From: Pseudomonas sp. 31-12
GTDB taxonomy: Bacteria; Pseudomonadota; Gammaproteobacteria; Pseudomonadales; Pseudomonadaceae
DNA length: 64,000 nt
Assembly (NCBI RefSeq): GCF_003151075.1
Contig: NZ_CP029482.1
Span: forward strand, 4,092,001 to 4,156,000
Direction: 5' to 3'
The notes below the pieces were generated by a model. It ran no database searches. It was not told the DNA's origin and saw only the letters and a list, made by a program, of their open reading frames with translations. Shown piece by piece: positions 16,726-26,244 of this stretch; position 1 is the first letter of the stretch; each line of letters begins with the position of its first letter. Made by a program: the position numbers and the translations under genes.

Positions 16726-17649
16726 TCAGTCGAACCCGGCCAATGGCTTGACGATGGTCAAGCTACAGGGTGCGCGGTTCAACACGCTTTCGGCCGTGCT
16801 GCCGATGAACCGGTCGATCCCGTGCCGACTGACCGTGCCGAGTACCAGCATGTCGAAGGCATTCTGGCGGGCGAACAGGGCGATCACTTTGTGGGGGATG
16901 CCGGACAGTCGATGCTGGCATTTTTTCTCGATGCCATAACGCTCGGCAAGCAATTCAAAGGCCTCGTCCTGGGCATCGTTGACCGCGTCGCGCAAACTGC
17001 CATCCAGACTCCACGTCGGCACACTCATTGCAGAGTCGCCCACTACGGACCAGTTGCTGACGTTCAACACGTGCAAGACGGCGCCACAGGAAACCGCCAG
17101 CGTCGAGGCCAGGTCGAGAATCCGGTCATTGAGCCCTTGGGTCAGCTCCTCCAGGTGGGACAGGTCGATGGCCGCGAGAATGCTCGACGGTTTGGGATTG
17201 CGGGCATCAGTGACCAGGTGCAAATGGCCCGGACAATCGCGCAGCAACAGCCAATCCAGCGGGTGATGAAACGCACGGTCGAGTGCCGGCACATGCTGGG
17301 TGTCCTTGATCACCAGGTCCGCGTGGAAGTCATTCACATACTCAAGCACCTGCGCCAGGCTTGACCTGGCCCAGACCACTTCACTGGTCACCTGCAAACC
17401 GCTACACCGTTGAAACCGCGCTTGCTGCTCCAGCCAGTGGCGATGCACCTGCAAGTAGCCCTCGCGCGCCTGAGCCATCGCATCGTGGTCAAACAGCCCG
17501 GCCACGGCCAGCGCCTGCACATAGTCAAAGGCGACGATGTGCAATAAGGCGCCGGTGGCACACGCCAGTGCCTGCGCCCGGTCGAATGCCGGGGTGCGGA
17601 CCATCTCCGAGGGGGCAAGCAATAAGATACGTTTGAGTTTCAGCATCAC
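16726..17649 (-). CDS. Tandem universal stress protein (first of five)
   Basis: The 307-residue product consists of two UspA folds (about 1-145 and 155-300), as in UspE. The second ends with the ATP-binding loop GTVSRHGIDRFIGSTAESVL (G-2x-G-9x-GST). The first half keeps DLVIKDTQH but lacks that glycine loop, as is usual in tandem Usps. Such proteins help Pseudomonas survive without oxygen. Two FNR-like motifs lie in its upstream region, of which the nearer (17779-17792) is degenerate. Confidence 0.9.
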   Translation of the reverse strand: MMLKLKRILLLAPSEMVRTPAFDRAQALACATGALLHIVAFDYVQALAVAGLFDHDAMAQAREGYLQVHRHWLEQQARFQRCSGLQVTSEVVWARSSLAQVLEYVNDFHADLVIKDTQHVPALDRAFHHPLDWLLLRDCPGHLHLVTDARNPKPSSILAAIDLSHLEELTQGLNDRILDLASTLAVSCGAVLHVLNVSNWSVVGDSAMSVPTWSLDGSLRDAVNDAQDEAFELLAERYGIEKKCQHRLSGIPHKVIALFARQNAFDMLVLGTVSRHGIDRFIGSTAESVLNRAPCSLTIVKPLAGFD

Positions 17650-17967
17650 ATACCTCGTCCCGTGAGCGACTTGTTGCCTTACCGCAAAATCGACTCCTGT
17701 CGGCGTTTGTGCAGCTCTTCAGGATCATGGCGGCTGGAAAGCTATTGTTTGAGTATCGGGCGTTATCCCGTGAAGGCTCTGATCTTTGTCAACTAATGGA
17801 AGGCTTTCGGCGGGCGTCTCATCGACTTCGGGCTCACAGATGCATTGTTGATTTAGCTCAATGATTTTTCGTCGCCCAGGCGTAGAAAACACTGAGCGGA
17901 CTCACGGTTACGTAGTCAATGCTCGCCCCCACTCGCCGTAACACTCCGTTCTCGCTAGAGGTTCGCC
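17650..17967. promoter_or_regulatory. 318-bp divergent control region with two Anr/FNR-like boxes
   Basis: CTGATCTTTGTCAA (17779-17792), a degenerate box, can serve the Usp gene on the minus strand. TTGATTTAGCTCAA (17848-17861), with TAGAAA at 17883-17888, serves the channel gene on the plus strand at class-II spacing. The second copies the arrangement at 11336-11377. No further gene is seen here. Confidence 0.7.
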
Positions 17968-18393
17968 ATGCTCGCAGTCACGCTGATCAATACACTGGTG
18001 GTCATCGTCGTCGTGGTGATCCATTACGAGTGCCTGTTGCGGCTCAACGATTGGCTGCCCCGGCTCAAGCTCTGGAGCCGCTTCAGGATCGTCGTCGGGG
18101 TATTCGGGGCGCTGTTTGCCCACGCATTGGAAGTCTGGTGCTTTGCCTTGGTCTATTACCTGATGGCGCGTGACGGCCGATGGGGCAACCTGACGGGCAA
18201 CTTCGATGGTTCGTTCATGGACTGCGTGTACTTTTCCTTCACCACCTACACGACCATCGGCTTCGGCGATATTTCACCGGTGGGCAACCTCAAATACCTG
18301 ACCGGCCTGCAAGCCTTGACCGGTCTGGTCCTCATTACCTGGACAGCGTCTTTTCTGTTTCTCGAAATGCAGAAGTACTGGAAGCGCAAATAA
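17968..18393 (+). CDS. Two-helix potassium channel-type protein
   Basis: This 141-residue membrane protein has about four hydrophobic segments. Its pore loop has the filter TTIGFGD (95-101), between the family's SFTTY and an outward helix. That is the signature of the Ion_trans_2/KcsA-like fold, with TIGFGD a common bacterial variant of TVGYGD. No RCK or cyclic-nucleotide domain is attached. AGAGG precedes the ATG. The promoter carries an Anr box, so it should be made at low oxygen, where it could help hold membrane potential; that last point is inference. Confidence 0.85.
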   Translation: MLAVTLINTLVVIVVVVIHYECLLRLNDWLPRLKLWSRFRIVVGVFGALFAHALEVWCFALVYYLMARDGRWGNLTGNFDGSFMDCVYFSFTTYTTIGFGDISPVGNLKYLTGLQALTGLVLITWTASFLFLEMQKYWKRK

Positions 18394-18399
18394 CCGGGC

Positions 18400-19107
18400 T
18401 CATGCACCGGGGTGGTCCCGGGCACCGGCGTCGAAAGCGGTTTCGCGCTGCCAGGCCCGCTGCAACAGGTCGATGACCTCTTGATCCGACGTCTGGGAAA
18501 AATCCATGTACCAATAACCGATCGACATGAGCCATTCGGGGATGATCGGACAGATCAGCTCATCCACCTCGCGGCGCAACGCCTCGACGGTTTCGAGCGG
18601 GGCGACGGGCACCGCAACCACAATCCGCGACGGCGCCTGTGCACGCGCCGCATGGATCGCCGCCTGCATTGAAGCGCCGGTCGCCAGGCCGTCGTCGATC
18701 AGGATCACCACCTGATCCTTGAGCGACACCGGCGCGCGCGTTCCCCGGTAAACCTGCTCGCGACGCAACAACTCGCGGGTTTCCCGGGCGACCACGGCGT
18801 CGAATGCCGCCTTATCGATGGGGTGAGCCCGCAGCGCTTGTTCATTGAGGATCTGGATGCCGCCACTGGCAATCGCGCCCATGGCGTACTCCGGGTGGGA
18901 TGGCACGCCGAGCTTGCGGACCAGCATCAGGTCCAGGCGCACCCCAAGGGCAGTGGCCACTTCATAGGCCACCGGAACACCGCCACGGGGCAACGCGAGA
19001 ATGATCACATCGGGTCTGTGAGCGTATTGCAGCAGCGGTTCCACCAGGCGTCGACCGGCGGCGGGCCGGTCCTGCAAAGTGGTGGGCAACGCGAGATTCG
19101 GACTCAT
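18400..19107 (-). CDS. Phosphoribosyltransferase-domain protein
   Basis: This 235-residue protein has the PRPP-binding motif VILIDDGLATGASMQAA and an early PRGGVPVAYEVA loop, matching the stand-alone PRTase proteins that often neighbour Usp genes and sometimes accompany a dienelactone-hydrolase domain. The nucleobase substrate is unknown, and a regulatory rather than salvage role is possible. GAGGAGG is 5 bases before the ATG. It is convergent with the channel gene (6-bp gap) and downstream of the phosphoketolase-Usp pair on the same strand, so it may be part of that operon. Confidence 0.85.
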   Translation of the reverse strand: MSPNLALPTTLQDRPAAGRRLVEPLLQYAHRPDVIILALPRGGVPVAYEVATALGVRLDLMLVRKLGVPSHPEYAMGAIASGGIQILNEQALRAHPIDKAAFDAVVARETRELLRREQVYRGTRAPVSLKDQVVILIDDGLATGASMQAAIHAARAQAPSRIVVAVPVAPLETVEALRREVDELICPIIPEWLMSIGYWYMDFSQTSDQEVIDLLQRAWQRETAFDAGARDHPGA

Positions 19108-19211
19108 CGAAAAACCTCCTCAGGCGATCAGGCCTGTCGGCTCGCATCACATCGGCGATCTATCGATTGTCGTGCTGAAGACGGCGGGCATCAACCCTGC
19201 CTCGATGCCGT

Positions 19212-20099
19212 CTAGACCGCCAGTACGTTGCACGGCACCTGATACAAAATGTGCTCGGTGGTGCTGCCCAGCAGCTTGTCGACGCCGGAGGACTGGACCT
19301 TGCCCATCACGATGACATCCACGTCATGCTCGTGGGCAAATTCACTCAGTGCCTGGACCGGATGCCCGGAAACCATGTGGCGACGATCCGCAGGCACACC
19401 GTATTGGCCGGCGAGTTTCACGAAGGCTTGTTGCAGGTCCTTGCGCAGCGCTTTGGTCAGGTCTGCCAGGGTCAAGCCATCCATGTCCGCCAGAAAAGCC
19501 GCCGAAATGTCACAGGCATACACCAAATGCAATTCGGCATCGCACTGGATGGCCAGGCTTGTGGCCTGACTGATGATCCGCTCGTTCAGCGTGTTGTCGG
19601 GTGACTCGGTATCGAACACTTCCACCGCCGCCACGATCTTGCGCGGCCAGCCGTCGCCATGCCCCCCGCCCACCAGATAGACCGGCATCGGGCAGTGACG
19701 CAGCAAGTACCAATCCAGCGGCGTGAAAAAGGCGCGTTTGAGCGCTGATTCGTGCTGCACCTGCTTGATCAACAGGTCGGGCTGCATTTCCGTGACGTGA
19801 TCGAGGATGTCTTGCTCCATGTCCTCGGCCCAGGTCACCTCCGTGGTCACGTCGATGCCCTCGCAGCGCAGCGTTTCGGCCTGCACCTGGAGCCAGTCAC
19901 TCTGATCCTGCAGGTAGCGCTGACGGGCCTGTTCCCGATCACCTTCCTCCAGCAGCGACAACAATTTGAACGAAGGAATGAACGCGGCGATGTGCAGGCT
20001 CGCGCCGCTGGCCTTGGCCAATGCCGCCGCATGCTTGATTGCCGGGGAATGGCGCAGGGCCGGGTTAATGATGAGTAACAAGCGTTGATACTGGCTCAT
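19212..20099 (-). CDS. Tandem universal stress protein (second of five)
   Basis: The protein is 295 residues with two Usp folds; the second carries [20 protein letters not shown], a complete ATP-binding loop. Its ATG overlaps the phosphoketolase stop codon (ATGA at 20096-20099), and GGGAG lies a few bases upstream, so the two proteins are translationally coupled. The longer open frame to 20144 sits inside the phosphoketolase gene and is not supported. Confidence 0.92.
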   Translation of the reverse strand: MSQYQRLLLIINPALRHSPAIKHAAALAKASGASLHIAAFIPSFKLLSLLEEGDREQARQRYLQDQSDWLQVQAETLRCEGIDVTTEVTWAEDMEQDILDHVTEMQPDLLIKQVQHESALKRAFFTPLDWYLLRHCPMPVYLVGGGHGDGWPRKIVAAVEVFDTESPDNTLNERIISQATSLAIQCDAELHLVYACDISAAFLADMDGLTLADLTKALRKDLQQAFVKLAGQYGVPADRRHMVSGHPVQALSEFAHEHDVDVIVMGKVQSSGVDKLLGSTTEHILYQVPCNVLAV

Positions 20100-22489
20100 G
20101 ATTTTTCTCCCGTCAGGTGGGTATTGGCCGGCGTCCATTGCCAATTCAGCACCTCGGGCATGTCTTGCCCGTGCTCGATGAGGTAGAGCTTGTGCCGCTC
20201 CATCGTCGACCAGTAGCGCGACCGCGCGGTGTGCACCTGATCGTGCAGCCGTGGCACGCGCTCGATGACGTCCAGCGCCAATTGATAGCGATCCAGATTG
20301 TTGATCACCGCCATGTCGAACGGGGTGGTGGTCGCGCCCTCCTCCTTGAAGCCACGGACGTGGAAATTGTCATGATTGGTACGTTTGTAGAGCAGGCGGT
20401 GGATGAGCGCGGGGTAACCGTGGAAGGCGAAAATCACTGGTTTGTCGACGGTGAACAGCTCATCAAACGCCGAATCCGATAACCCATGGGGATGCTGAAA
20501 GGACGGCTGCAACACCATCAAGTCGACCACATTGACCACCCGCACCCGCAAGTCCGGCACGTACTCGCGCAACAGGGTCACGGCAGCCAGGGTTTCCAGG
20601 GCCGGCACGTCCCCGGCGCAGGCCATGACCACGTCCGGGTCTTCATCGTTCTGGCACGCCCACGCCCATCGGCCGATGCCGGTCTGGCAGTGGCAGATGG
20701 CGGCATCGATGTTCAGCCACTGCCATTCCGGTTGCTTGCCGGCGACGATGACGTTGATGTAATTGCAGCTTTTGAGGCAATGGTCAGCCACAGACAGCAG
20801 GCAATTGGCGTCGGGCGGCAAGTAGATGCGCACCACGTCCGATTTCTTGTTCGCCACCAGATCGATGAACCCGGGATCCTGGTGGGAGAAGCCGTTATGG
20901 TCCTGACGCCAGACATGGGAGGTCAGCAAATAATTGAGCGAAGCAATCGGTTTGCGCCACGGCACTTCACCGGCGGTTTTCAGCCATTTGGCGTGCTGGT
21001 TGACCATTGAATCGACGATATGGATGAACGCCTCGTAACAAGACAGCAGGCCATGGCGCCCGGTCAGCAGATACCCTTCGAGCCAGCCCTCACACACCTG
21101 TTCGCTGAGGATTTCCATCACCCGGCCATCAGCCGCCAAATGGATGTCATCCGCCTCCAATGGATCCATCCAGGTCTTGGCGCTGACTTCATAGACCGCG
21201 TCCAGTCGGTTCGAGGCGGTTTCATCCGGGCCGAACAGGCGAAAGTTGTTCGAGGCCAGGCTGTTTTTCATCACGTCGCGCAAAAACGTGCCCATGACTC
21301 GCGTGGCCTCGGCGCGAAGGCTGCCGGGCGCTTCGAGTTTCACCGCATAGTCGGCGAATCGTGGCAGGTCCAGCGGTCGCAACAATGCGCCGCCGTTGGC
21401 GTGGGGATTGGCACTCATGCGCCGGTGACCGGTCGGTGCCAGTGCAGCGATTTCAGGCAGCAACGCGCCGTTGGCATCAAAGAGCTCATCGGGACGGTAA
21501 CTGTTGAGCCATTCCTCCAGTTGCCGCAGATGAACCGGTTGCTGGAAATCGGCCAAGGGCACTTGATGCGCACGCCAGGTGCCTTCGACGCGATGACCAT
21601 CGACAAATTTTGGCCCGGTCCAGCCTTTGGGCGTGCGCAACACCAACATCGGCCAAAGCGGCCGCTCTGGCGCCCCGGACTGCCGAGGCTGGCGCGCTTC
21701 GCGTTGGATCTCGCGGATCTTCAGCACCATCGTATCCAGCGTCCGGGCCAGGGCCTGATGCACCTGCGCCGGCTCATCCCCTTCAACGAAATACGGGTCG
21801 TAGCCATAGCCATACATCAGGGCCGACAACTCATCCTCGCTGATTCGGGCCAGCACCGTGGGGTTCGCAATTTTATAACCATTGAGGTGCAGGATCGGCA
21901 ATACCGCCCCGTCACGCGCCGGGTTGAGAAACTTGTTGGAGTGCCAGCTCGCCGCCAGGGTGCCGGTTTCGGCTTCACCGTCGCCAATCACGCAGGCGAC
22001 GATCAAATCGGGATTGTCGAACGCCGCGCCATAGGCATGGGCCAGGCTGTAACCCAGTTCGCCGCCTTCATGGATCGAGCCGGGAATCTGCGCCGACACA
22101 TGGCTGGAGATTCCGTATGGCCAGGAAAACTGCCGGAACAGGCGAACCAGCCCGTTGGTGTTGCGCTCCACCGAGGGATAACACTCGGTATAGGTGCCTT
22201 CCAGGTAAGTCTGCGCCACCACAGCGGGCCCGCCATGGCCAGGACCTGCCACGAACAGCATGTTCAAGTCGTACTGTTTGATCAGCCGGTTGAGGTGGGT
22301 ATAGATCAGGTTCAGCCCCGGCGTCGTGCCCCAATGACCGAGCAAACGCGGCTTGATGTGCGTTAGGGTCAGCGGCTGGTGCAGCAGCGGATTGTCCTTG
22401 AGGTAGATCTGCCCGACGGCCAGGTAATTGGAGGCCCGCCAATAGGCGTCCAGCCCTTCCAGTTGCTCATCACTCAGGAAATCGCTCAT
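20096..22489 (-). CDS. xfp: Xylulose-5-phosphate/fructose-6-phosphate phosphoketolase
   Basis: The 797-residue thiamine-diphosphate enzyme cleaves xylulose 5-phosphate (or fructose 6-phosphate) with phosphate to acetyl phosphate plus a triose (or tetrose) phosphate. Length and landmarks match the family: [17 protein letters not shown] at the N terminus, [44 protein letters not shown] and [10 protein letters not shown]. Acetyl phosphate can give ATP through acetate kinase, which is useful at low oxygen, but no ackA is in the window. The ATG at 22489 is backed by CGGAG. A perfect Anr box lies 72 bp upstream. Confidence 0.95.
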   Translation of the reverse strand: MSDFLSDEQLEGLDAYWRASNYLAVGQIYLKDNPLLHQPLTLTHIKPRLLGHWGTTPGLNLIYTHLNRLIKQYDLNMLFVAGPGHGGPAVVAQTYLEGTYTECYPSVERNTNGLVRLFRQFSWPYGISSHVSAQIPGSIHEGGELGYSLAHAYGAAFDNPDLIVACVIGDGEAETGTLAASWHSNKFLNPARDGAVLPILHLNGYKIANPTVLARISEDELSALMYGYGYDPYFVEGDEPAQVHQALARTLDTMVLKIREIQREARQPRQSGAPERPLWPMLVLRTPKGWTGPKFVDGHRVEGTWRAHQVPLADFQQPVHLRQLEEWLNSYRPDELFDANGALLPEIAALAPTGHRRMSANPHANGGALLRPLDLPRFADYAVKLEAPGSLRAEATRVMGTFLRDVMKNSLASNNFRLFGPDETASNRLDAVYEVSAKTWMDPLEADDIHLAADGRVMEILSEQVCEGWLEGYLLTGRHGLLSCYEAFIHIVDSMVNQHAKWLKTAGEVPWRKPIASLNYLLTSHVWRQDHNGFSHQDPGFIDLVANKKSDVVRIYLPPDANCLLSVADHCLKSCNYINVIVAGKQPEWQWLNIDAAICHCQTGIGRWAWACQNDEDPDVVMACAGDVPALETLAAVTLLREYVPDLRVRVVNVVDLMVLQPSFQHPHGLSDSAFDELFTVDKPVIFAFHGYPALIHRLLYKRTNHDNFHVRGFKEEGATTTPFDMAVINNLDRYQLALDVIERVPRLHDQVHTARSRYWSTMERHKLYLIEHGQDMPEVLNWQWTPANTHLTGEKS

Positions 22490-22560
22490 GAAGTTCTCCG
22501 TAAAAGATCCGACCGGCCGGCAATCCTTGATCAATTCTGGGAGTCTGGAACGCTCGGGAC

Positions 22561-22574
22561 TTGATTTACATCAA
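22561..22574. promoter_or_regulatory. Perfect Anr/FNR box between phosphoketolase and the FNR-type regulator
   Basis: TTGATTTACATCAA is an exact TTGAT-N4-ATCAA match. A CAGAAT at 22534-22539 (minus strand) gives class-II spacing for phosphoketolase. The regulator gene starts 175 bp away on the other strand and may be autoregulated from it. Confidence 0.85.
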
Positions 22575-22748
22575 GTCTCCACGCCACTACTCAAGCTCAA
22601 TGACATCAAGGGCTACGCCAGGTTGACCAAAACTGCCGATAGCGGGTTTCCCCGTTCGTCTATTACTTCAGCAATCGACTGAATGAAAAACACGCCCGAA
22701 GGCCCTCCCGCCTATGCTTAGCAGACCCCCAGACGGCGTCATTCCCCC

Positions 22749-23492
22749 ATGCCTGAAACTCGTCCGCTGCAAGTTCATTACCTCAAGGCTGCGTGTTCCA
22801 GCTGCAGTGTGTTGGAGTTGTGTCTTCCCATTGGTATGACCGGAACGGAGGTCGAACGGCTGGACAAGCTGATCGTGCAACGCTTCAAGGTTAAAAAGGG
22901 CACCGCGCTGTACCGCACCGGCGACCCTCTGCGTTCGCTTTATGCGGTGCGTATCGGCTCATTCAAGACCTGCGTGGTGTCCGTCGATGGCCGTGAACAA
23001 GTCACCGGTTTTCACATACCCGGCGAAATGCTCGGTCTGGACGCCATCAGTGCCGAGGAGCACGCCTGTACGGCGATTGCCCTGGAGGACAGCGAAGTCT
23101 GTCCCATTCACTTTGCGCAGCTGGAAAAACTGGCGCAAACCCTGCCGTCGTTGCAGCACAACCTCAACCGGCTGCTGAGCCGCGAAATCGTGCGCGATCA
23201 CAGCATGCTGATGTTGATGGGCAACATGAACTCCGATGAGCGCCTGGCGGCGTTTCTGCTGAACCTGTCCCAACGGTTCAGCATCCGTGGTTATTCATCC
23301 AAAGAGTTTGTGCTGAAAATGCGTCGCGAAGAAATCGGCTCCTACCTGGGGCTACGCCTGGAGACCATCTGCCGGGGCATTGCACACCTGCGGGACCAAG
23401 GGCTGGTGGAAATCGCCGGCCGCGACGTCAAGATCCAGAACATGGAAGGGCTCAAGCAGATGGTCGCCGGCTGTCATCGCCAACCCCGCTGA
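22749..23492 (+). CDS. FNR/Anr-type oxygen-sensing regulator ([4Fe-4S])
   Basis: This 247-residue Crp/Fnr protein has all four cluster cysteines at the FNR spacing, C16, C19, C25 and C118, followed by a cNMP-like beta-roll and a C-terminal winged helix with REEIGSYLGLRLETICRGIA. In E. coli FNR the DNA-reading residues are E209, S212 and R213; here they correspond to E205, C208 and R209, so the middle one is Cys. It is probably a second FNR paralogue beside the housekeeping Anr. Being inside a cluster of FNR boxes, it likely controls these neighbours. There is no clear ribosome site upstream of the ATG. Confidence 0.9.
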   Translation: MPETRPLQVHYLKAACSSCSVLELCLPIGMTGTEVERLDKLIVQRFKVKKGTALYRTGDPLRSLYAVRIGSFKTCVVSVDGREQVTGFHIPGEMLGLDAISAEEHACTAIALEDSEVCPIHFAQLEKLAQTLPSLQHNLNRLLSREIVRDHSMLMLMGNMNSDERLAAFLLNLSQRFSIRGYSSKEFVLKMRREEIGSYLGLRLETICRGIAHLRDQGLVEIAGRDVKIQNMEGLKQMVAGCHRQPR

Positions 23493-23515
23493 TTTCGCCC
23501 GACTGGAGCTTCGTC

Positions 23516-24499
23516 ATGCGCGCCATGGTTCTGTCTATCCCCGGCCAGCCGTTGCAACTGCAAGAACGCCCCATCCCGATACCCGGCCCACACCAACTGC
23601 TGCTTAAAGTGCTCGCCTGCGGCGTGTGCCGCACCGACCTGCACCTGGTGGACGGTGAGTTGCCGCAAGCCGTGCTGCCACGGGTGCCCGGCCATGAAAT
23701 CGTCGGCGAAGTCACGGCGGTGGGCAGCGAGGTCACGCCCGACTGGATCGGTCGGCGGGTCGGCGTTCCGTGGCTTGGCTGGACCTGCGGTCAGTGCGGG
23801 TTCTGTACCTCGGGCCGGGAAAACCTGTGCGACCGTGCGCAGTTTACCGGTTGTCACCTGGACGGCGGATATGCCGAGTACACGGTGGCCGACCAGCGCT
23901 TCTGTTTCCCTATTCCCGAGGCGCTCTCGGACATCCAGGCTGCGCCGCTACTGTGTGCCGGCCTGATCGGCTTTCGCGCGTTGCAAATGGCCAAGGGCGC
24001 TCGCCATTTGGGTCTTTTTGGCTTCGGGGCCGCCGCGCATCTGGCGATTCAGGTGGCGCGGGGCCGGGGTCAACGGGTATCGGCCTTCACTCGACCTGAG
24101 GACAGCGAAGGCCAGGCCTATGCCCGGTCACTGGGCGCCGAGTGGGCCGGTCCATCGGACCAGCCTCCGCCGCACCTGCTCGATGCCAGCCTGATTTTCG
24201 CCCCCGTCGGTGCGCTGGTGCCGCTGGCACTGGCCGTCACTGCCAAGGGCGGCTGCGTGATTTGCGCCGGTATTCACATGAGCGACATTCCCGCGTTCCC
24301 TTATCGGCTGCTGTGGGGCGAACGCAGCGTGCGTTCGGTGGCCAACCTGACCCGTGAAGACGGCACCGCGTTTTTCGAAGAGCTGCAACACACGCCGGTG
24401 CATTGCGACGTCACCCGTTTTGCCCTGGAGGATGCCAATCAGGCCTTGGCGTGTTTGAGGGCCGGCCAGTTCAAGGGCGCAATTGTCCTCACGCCCTGA
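23516..24499 (+). CDS. Zinc-dependent alcohol dehydrogenase (AdhA-like)
   Basis: This 327-residue medium-chain dehydrogenase has the catalytic zinc set (C in ACGVCRTDLH, GHE in VPGHEIVGE) and the structural zinc loop CGQCGFCTSGRENLC. The nucleotide-binding fold is around 165-180 (GLFGFGAAAHLA), slightly altered from GxGxxG. It would reduce aldehydes or oxidise alcohols. GGAG precedes the ATG and the gene begins 23 bp after the FNR-type regulator, so they are cotranscribed. Its 3' end overlaps the convergent Usp gene by 11 bp. Confidence 0.9.
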   Translation: MRAMVLSIPGQPLQLQERPIPIPGPHQLLLKVLACGVCRTDLHLVDGELPQAVLPRVPGHEIVGEVTAVGSEVTPDWIGRRVGVPWLGWTCGQCGFCTSGRENLCDRAQFTGCHLDGGYAEYTVADQRFCFPIPEALSDIQAAPLLCAGLIGFRALQMAKGARHLGLFGFGAAAHLAIQVARGRGQRVSAFTRPEDSEGQAYARSLGAEWAGPSDQPPPHLLDASLIFAPVGALVPLALAVTAKGGCVICAGIHMSDIPAFPYRLLWGERSVRSVANLTREDGTAFFEELQHTPVHCDVTRFALEDANQALACLRAGQFKGAIVLTP

Positions 24500-25400
24500 C
24501 GTTTGACCTGACCGCCACAATGCTGCCCGGCACCGAGTACAGCGCTCGCTCCGTGTTACTGCCGATCAATCGGTCGATCCCCACCCGGTGCACGGTGCCC
24601 ATCACCACCACATCCGCCAGGTATTGCTCGACGAATTCACTGATTACCGGCACGGGCAGGCCCATGACGAAATGCCGTCGCTCCGGCGGCACACCGTAGC
24701 GATCCGCCAGGGTGACAAAAGCCTGGTGCAAGGATTGGCGCAGCTCCTCGATATAATCCACACCCCAGCCACCCCCGGCCAGCGGCGCGTCGCCGTTGAA
24801 GGCTGGCGACAAGTCATAGGCGTAAAGCAGATGCAGCGGAGCGTCGCATTGCAGCGCGAGGGCGTTAGCGGTCTGGATGATGGTGTCATTCAGACCATTG
24901 ATTTGGGTTAAAGGGTCGAACGGGTCCACCGCCGCCACGACCCGGTGCGGCAAGCCGTAACGCGTCTGGTTGACCAGGTGCACGGGGACCGGACTCTCGC
25001 GCAGCAAGTGGCAATCGAGCGGCGTGATGAATACCCGTTTGAGCAGCGGTTCGAGGGTGACGTCCTTGATCAGCAGATCCGGCTGGAAGTCTTCGACCGT
25101 TTTCAGAATATCCAGCAGCGGATGGGTGGTGAACACCACGTCAACCGTCACCTTCAGCCCCATCTCGTCAAGCCGGTCGCCCTCGTCGGCTGCCCAGCGA
25201 CGAAAGCGGCGCAAATAGCCCTGATACCTTGCATCGTCGATCTTGTCTTCCCACAAATGCACCACCGGTGCCGGTTCGACAAAGGCCCGCACCGCCAGCT
25301 CGGCGCCGCTCGCCCTGGCCAGCGCGACGGCCCGCAGCATGGCGGGGGACTGATGCAGGGTTTGGTCGGCGATCAGCAACAGACGTTGATATTGGCCCAT
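24489..25400 (-). CDS. Tandem universal stress protein (third of five)
   Basis: The 303-residue protein has two Usp folds and the loop GTVHRVGIDRLIGSNTERAL, in which the usual S-T after the third glycine is S-N. The first half is more divergent than in its paralogues (RFRRWAADEGD where they have HRQWL). The ATG at 25400 has GAGGTG upstream. A perfect Anr box (25477-25490) lies 77 bp before it. Confidence 0.9.
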   Translation of the reverse strand: MGQYQRLLLIADQTLHQSPAMLRAVALARASGAELAVRAFVEPAPVVHLWEDKIDDARYQGYLRRFRRWAADEGDRLDEMGLKVTVDVVFTTHPLLDILKTVEDFQPDLLIKDVTLEPLLKRVFITPLDCHLLRESPVPVHLVNQTRYGLPHRVVAAVDPFDPLTQINGLNDTIIQTANALALQCDAPLHLLYAYDLSPAFNGDAPLAGGGWGVDYIEELRQSLHQAFVTLADRYGVPPERRHFVMGLPVPVISEFVEQYLADVVVMGTVHRVGIDRLIGSNTERALYSVPGSIVAVRSNVRA

Positions 25401-25476
25401 CACACACCTCGGCTCGACACCGGTCGTTGAACGCCGGCAGGTGTCCAAGACTGCGCTCGTTACGCCCTCCTCCAGG

Positions 25477-25565
25477 TTGATTTACATCAAACATGAGCCA
25501 ATGAATGCCTGCCGTCGCGAGTCTCTGATCCAGATCAGGTTCTGGCACCGCCAACGGCGTAGAAA
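25477..25565. promoter_or_regulatory. Two Anr/FNR-like boxes between a Usp gene and a GNAT gene
   Basis: TTGATTTACATCAA (25477-25490) is perfect and faces the Usp gene. CTGATCCAGATCAG (25525-25538) is a variant, with GGCGTAGAAA ending at 25565 at class-II spacing, so it should drive the GNAT gene. The same GGCGTAGAAA occurs at the two other plus-strand promoters of the island. Confidence 0.75.
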
Positions 25566-25627
25566 GGAAGTAACCGAACGGCTCGTCACCGTGCGCCCAC
25601 CTTTCAAACCAGATGGAGGATCACACC

Positions 25628-26191
25628 ATGCTGACTGTCAAAGACCACAATGACCGAGCCGCTGCTGCCTACGCCGCAGTCACCGGTAAATACTGGATTG
25701 AAGCACTCAAGGATGGACGTCATGTACTGATCCGGCCGCTGGCGGAAAAAGACCGCGAGCGCGAACTCGCCTTTATCAAGCGGCTGTCGCCCGAGTCCCG
25801 GCACATGCGCTTTCTCGCGCAGATCAACGAGCCCGGTGCGGCGATGCTCAACCAACTGATGGACACCGATAACAAACAGCGCACGGCCTACATTGCGCTG
25901 GTCCACGAAAATGGCCAACTGATCGAGATCGGTGTCAGCCGTTACGCCGCCACGGGCGAGCATGAATGTGAATGCGCCGTGACCGTCGCTGATGAATGGA
26001 CGCACCTGGGTCTGGGCTCTTTGTTGATGGAGCATTTGATCAAGGCCGCGCGCAAGAACGGTTTCCGCCAGATGTATTCGGTGGACGCCTCCAGCAATGC
26101 GCCGATGCGCGACCTGGCCAAAGCGCTGGGTTTCGAGACGCACAATGATCCCGATGACACCCGTCAGGTCATTCATCGTCTTTCCCTGTAA
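25628..26191 (+). CDS. GNAT-family N-acetyltransferase
   Basis: This 187-residue protein has the acetyl-CoA loop DEWTHLGLGSLLMEHLIKAA and a final GFETHNDPDD. Its start-half motif IRPLAEKDRERELAFIKRLS resembles the stand-alone GNAT domains related to the protein acetyltransferase Pat, which acetylates lysines in metabolic enzymes. A protein target is plausible but not shown. GGAGG precedes the ATG. Its position inside the Anr-type cluster suggests acetylation control at low oxygen. Confidence 0.85.
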   Translation: MLTVKDHNDRAAAAYAAVTGKYWIEALKDGRHVLIRPLAEKDRERELAFIKRLSPESRHMRFLAQINEPGAAMLNQLMDTDNKQRTAYIALVHENGQLIEIGVSRYAATGEHECECAVTVADEWTHLGLGSLLMEHLIKAARKNGFRQMYSVDASSNAPMRDLAKALGFETHNDPDDTRQVIHRLSL

Positions 26192-26197
26192 AAAATT

Positions 26198-26234
26198 GCC
26201 CCGCGATGTTCCGGCCAACGGTTCATCGCGGGGC
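26198..26234 (-). terminator. Terminator of the fourth Usp gene
   Basis: GCCCCGCGATG and CATCGCGGGGC form an 11-bp stem. On the minus strand it is followed by a T run (AATTTTTTAC), so it ends the Usp gene at 26245 and sits just beyond the GNAT stop. Confidence 0.8.
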
Positions 26235-26244
26235 GATCCAGCCT

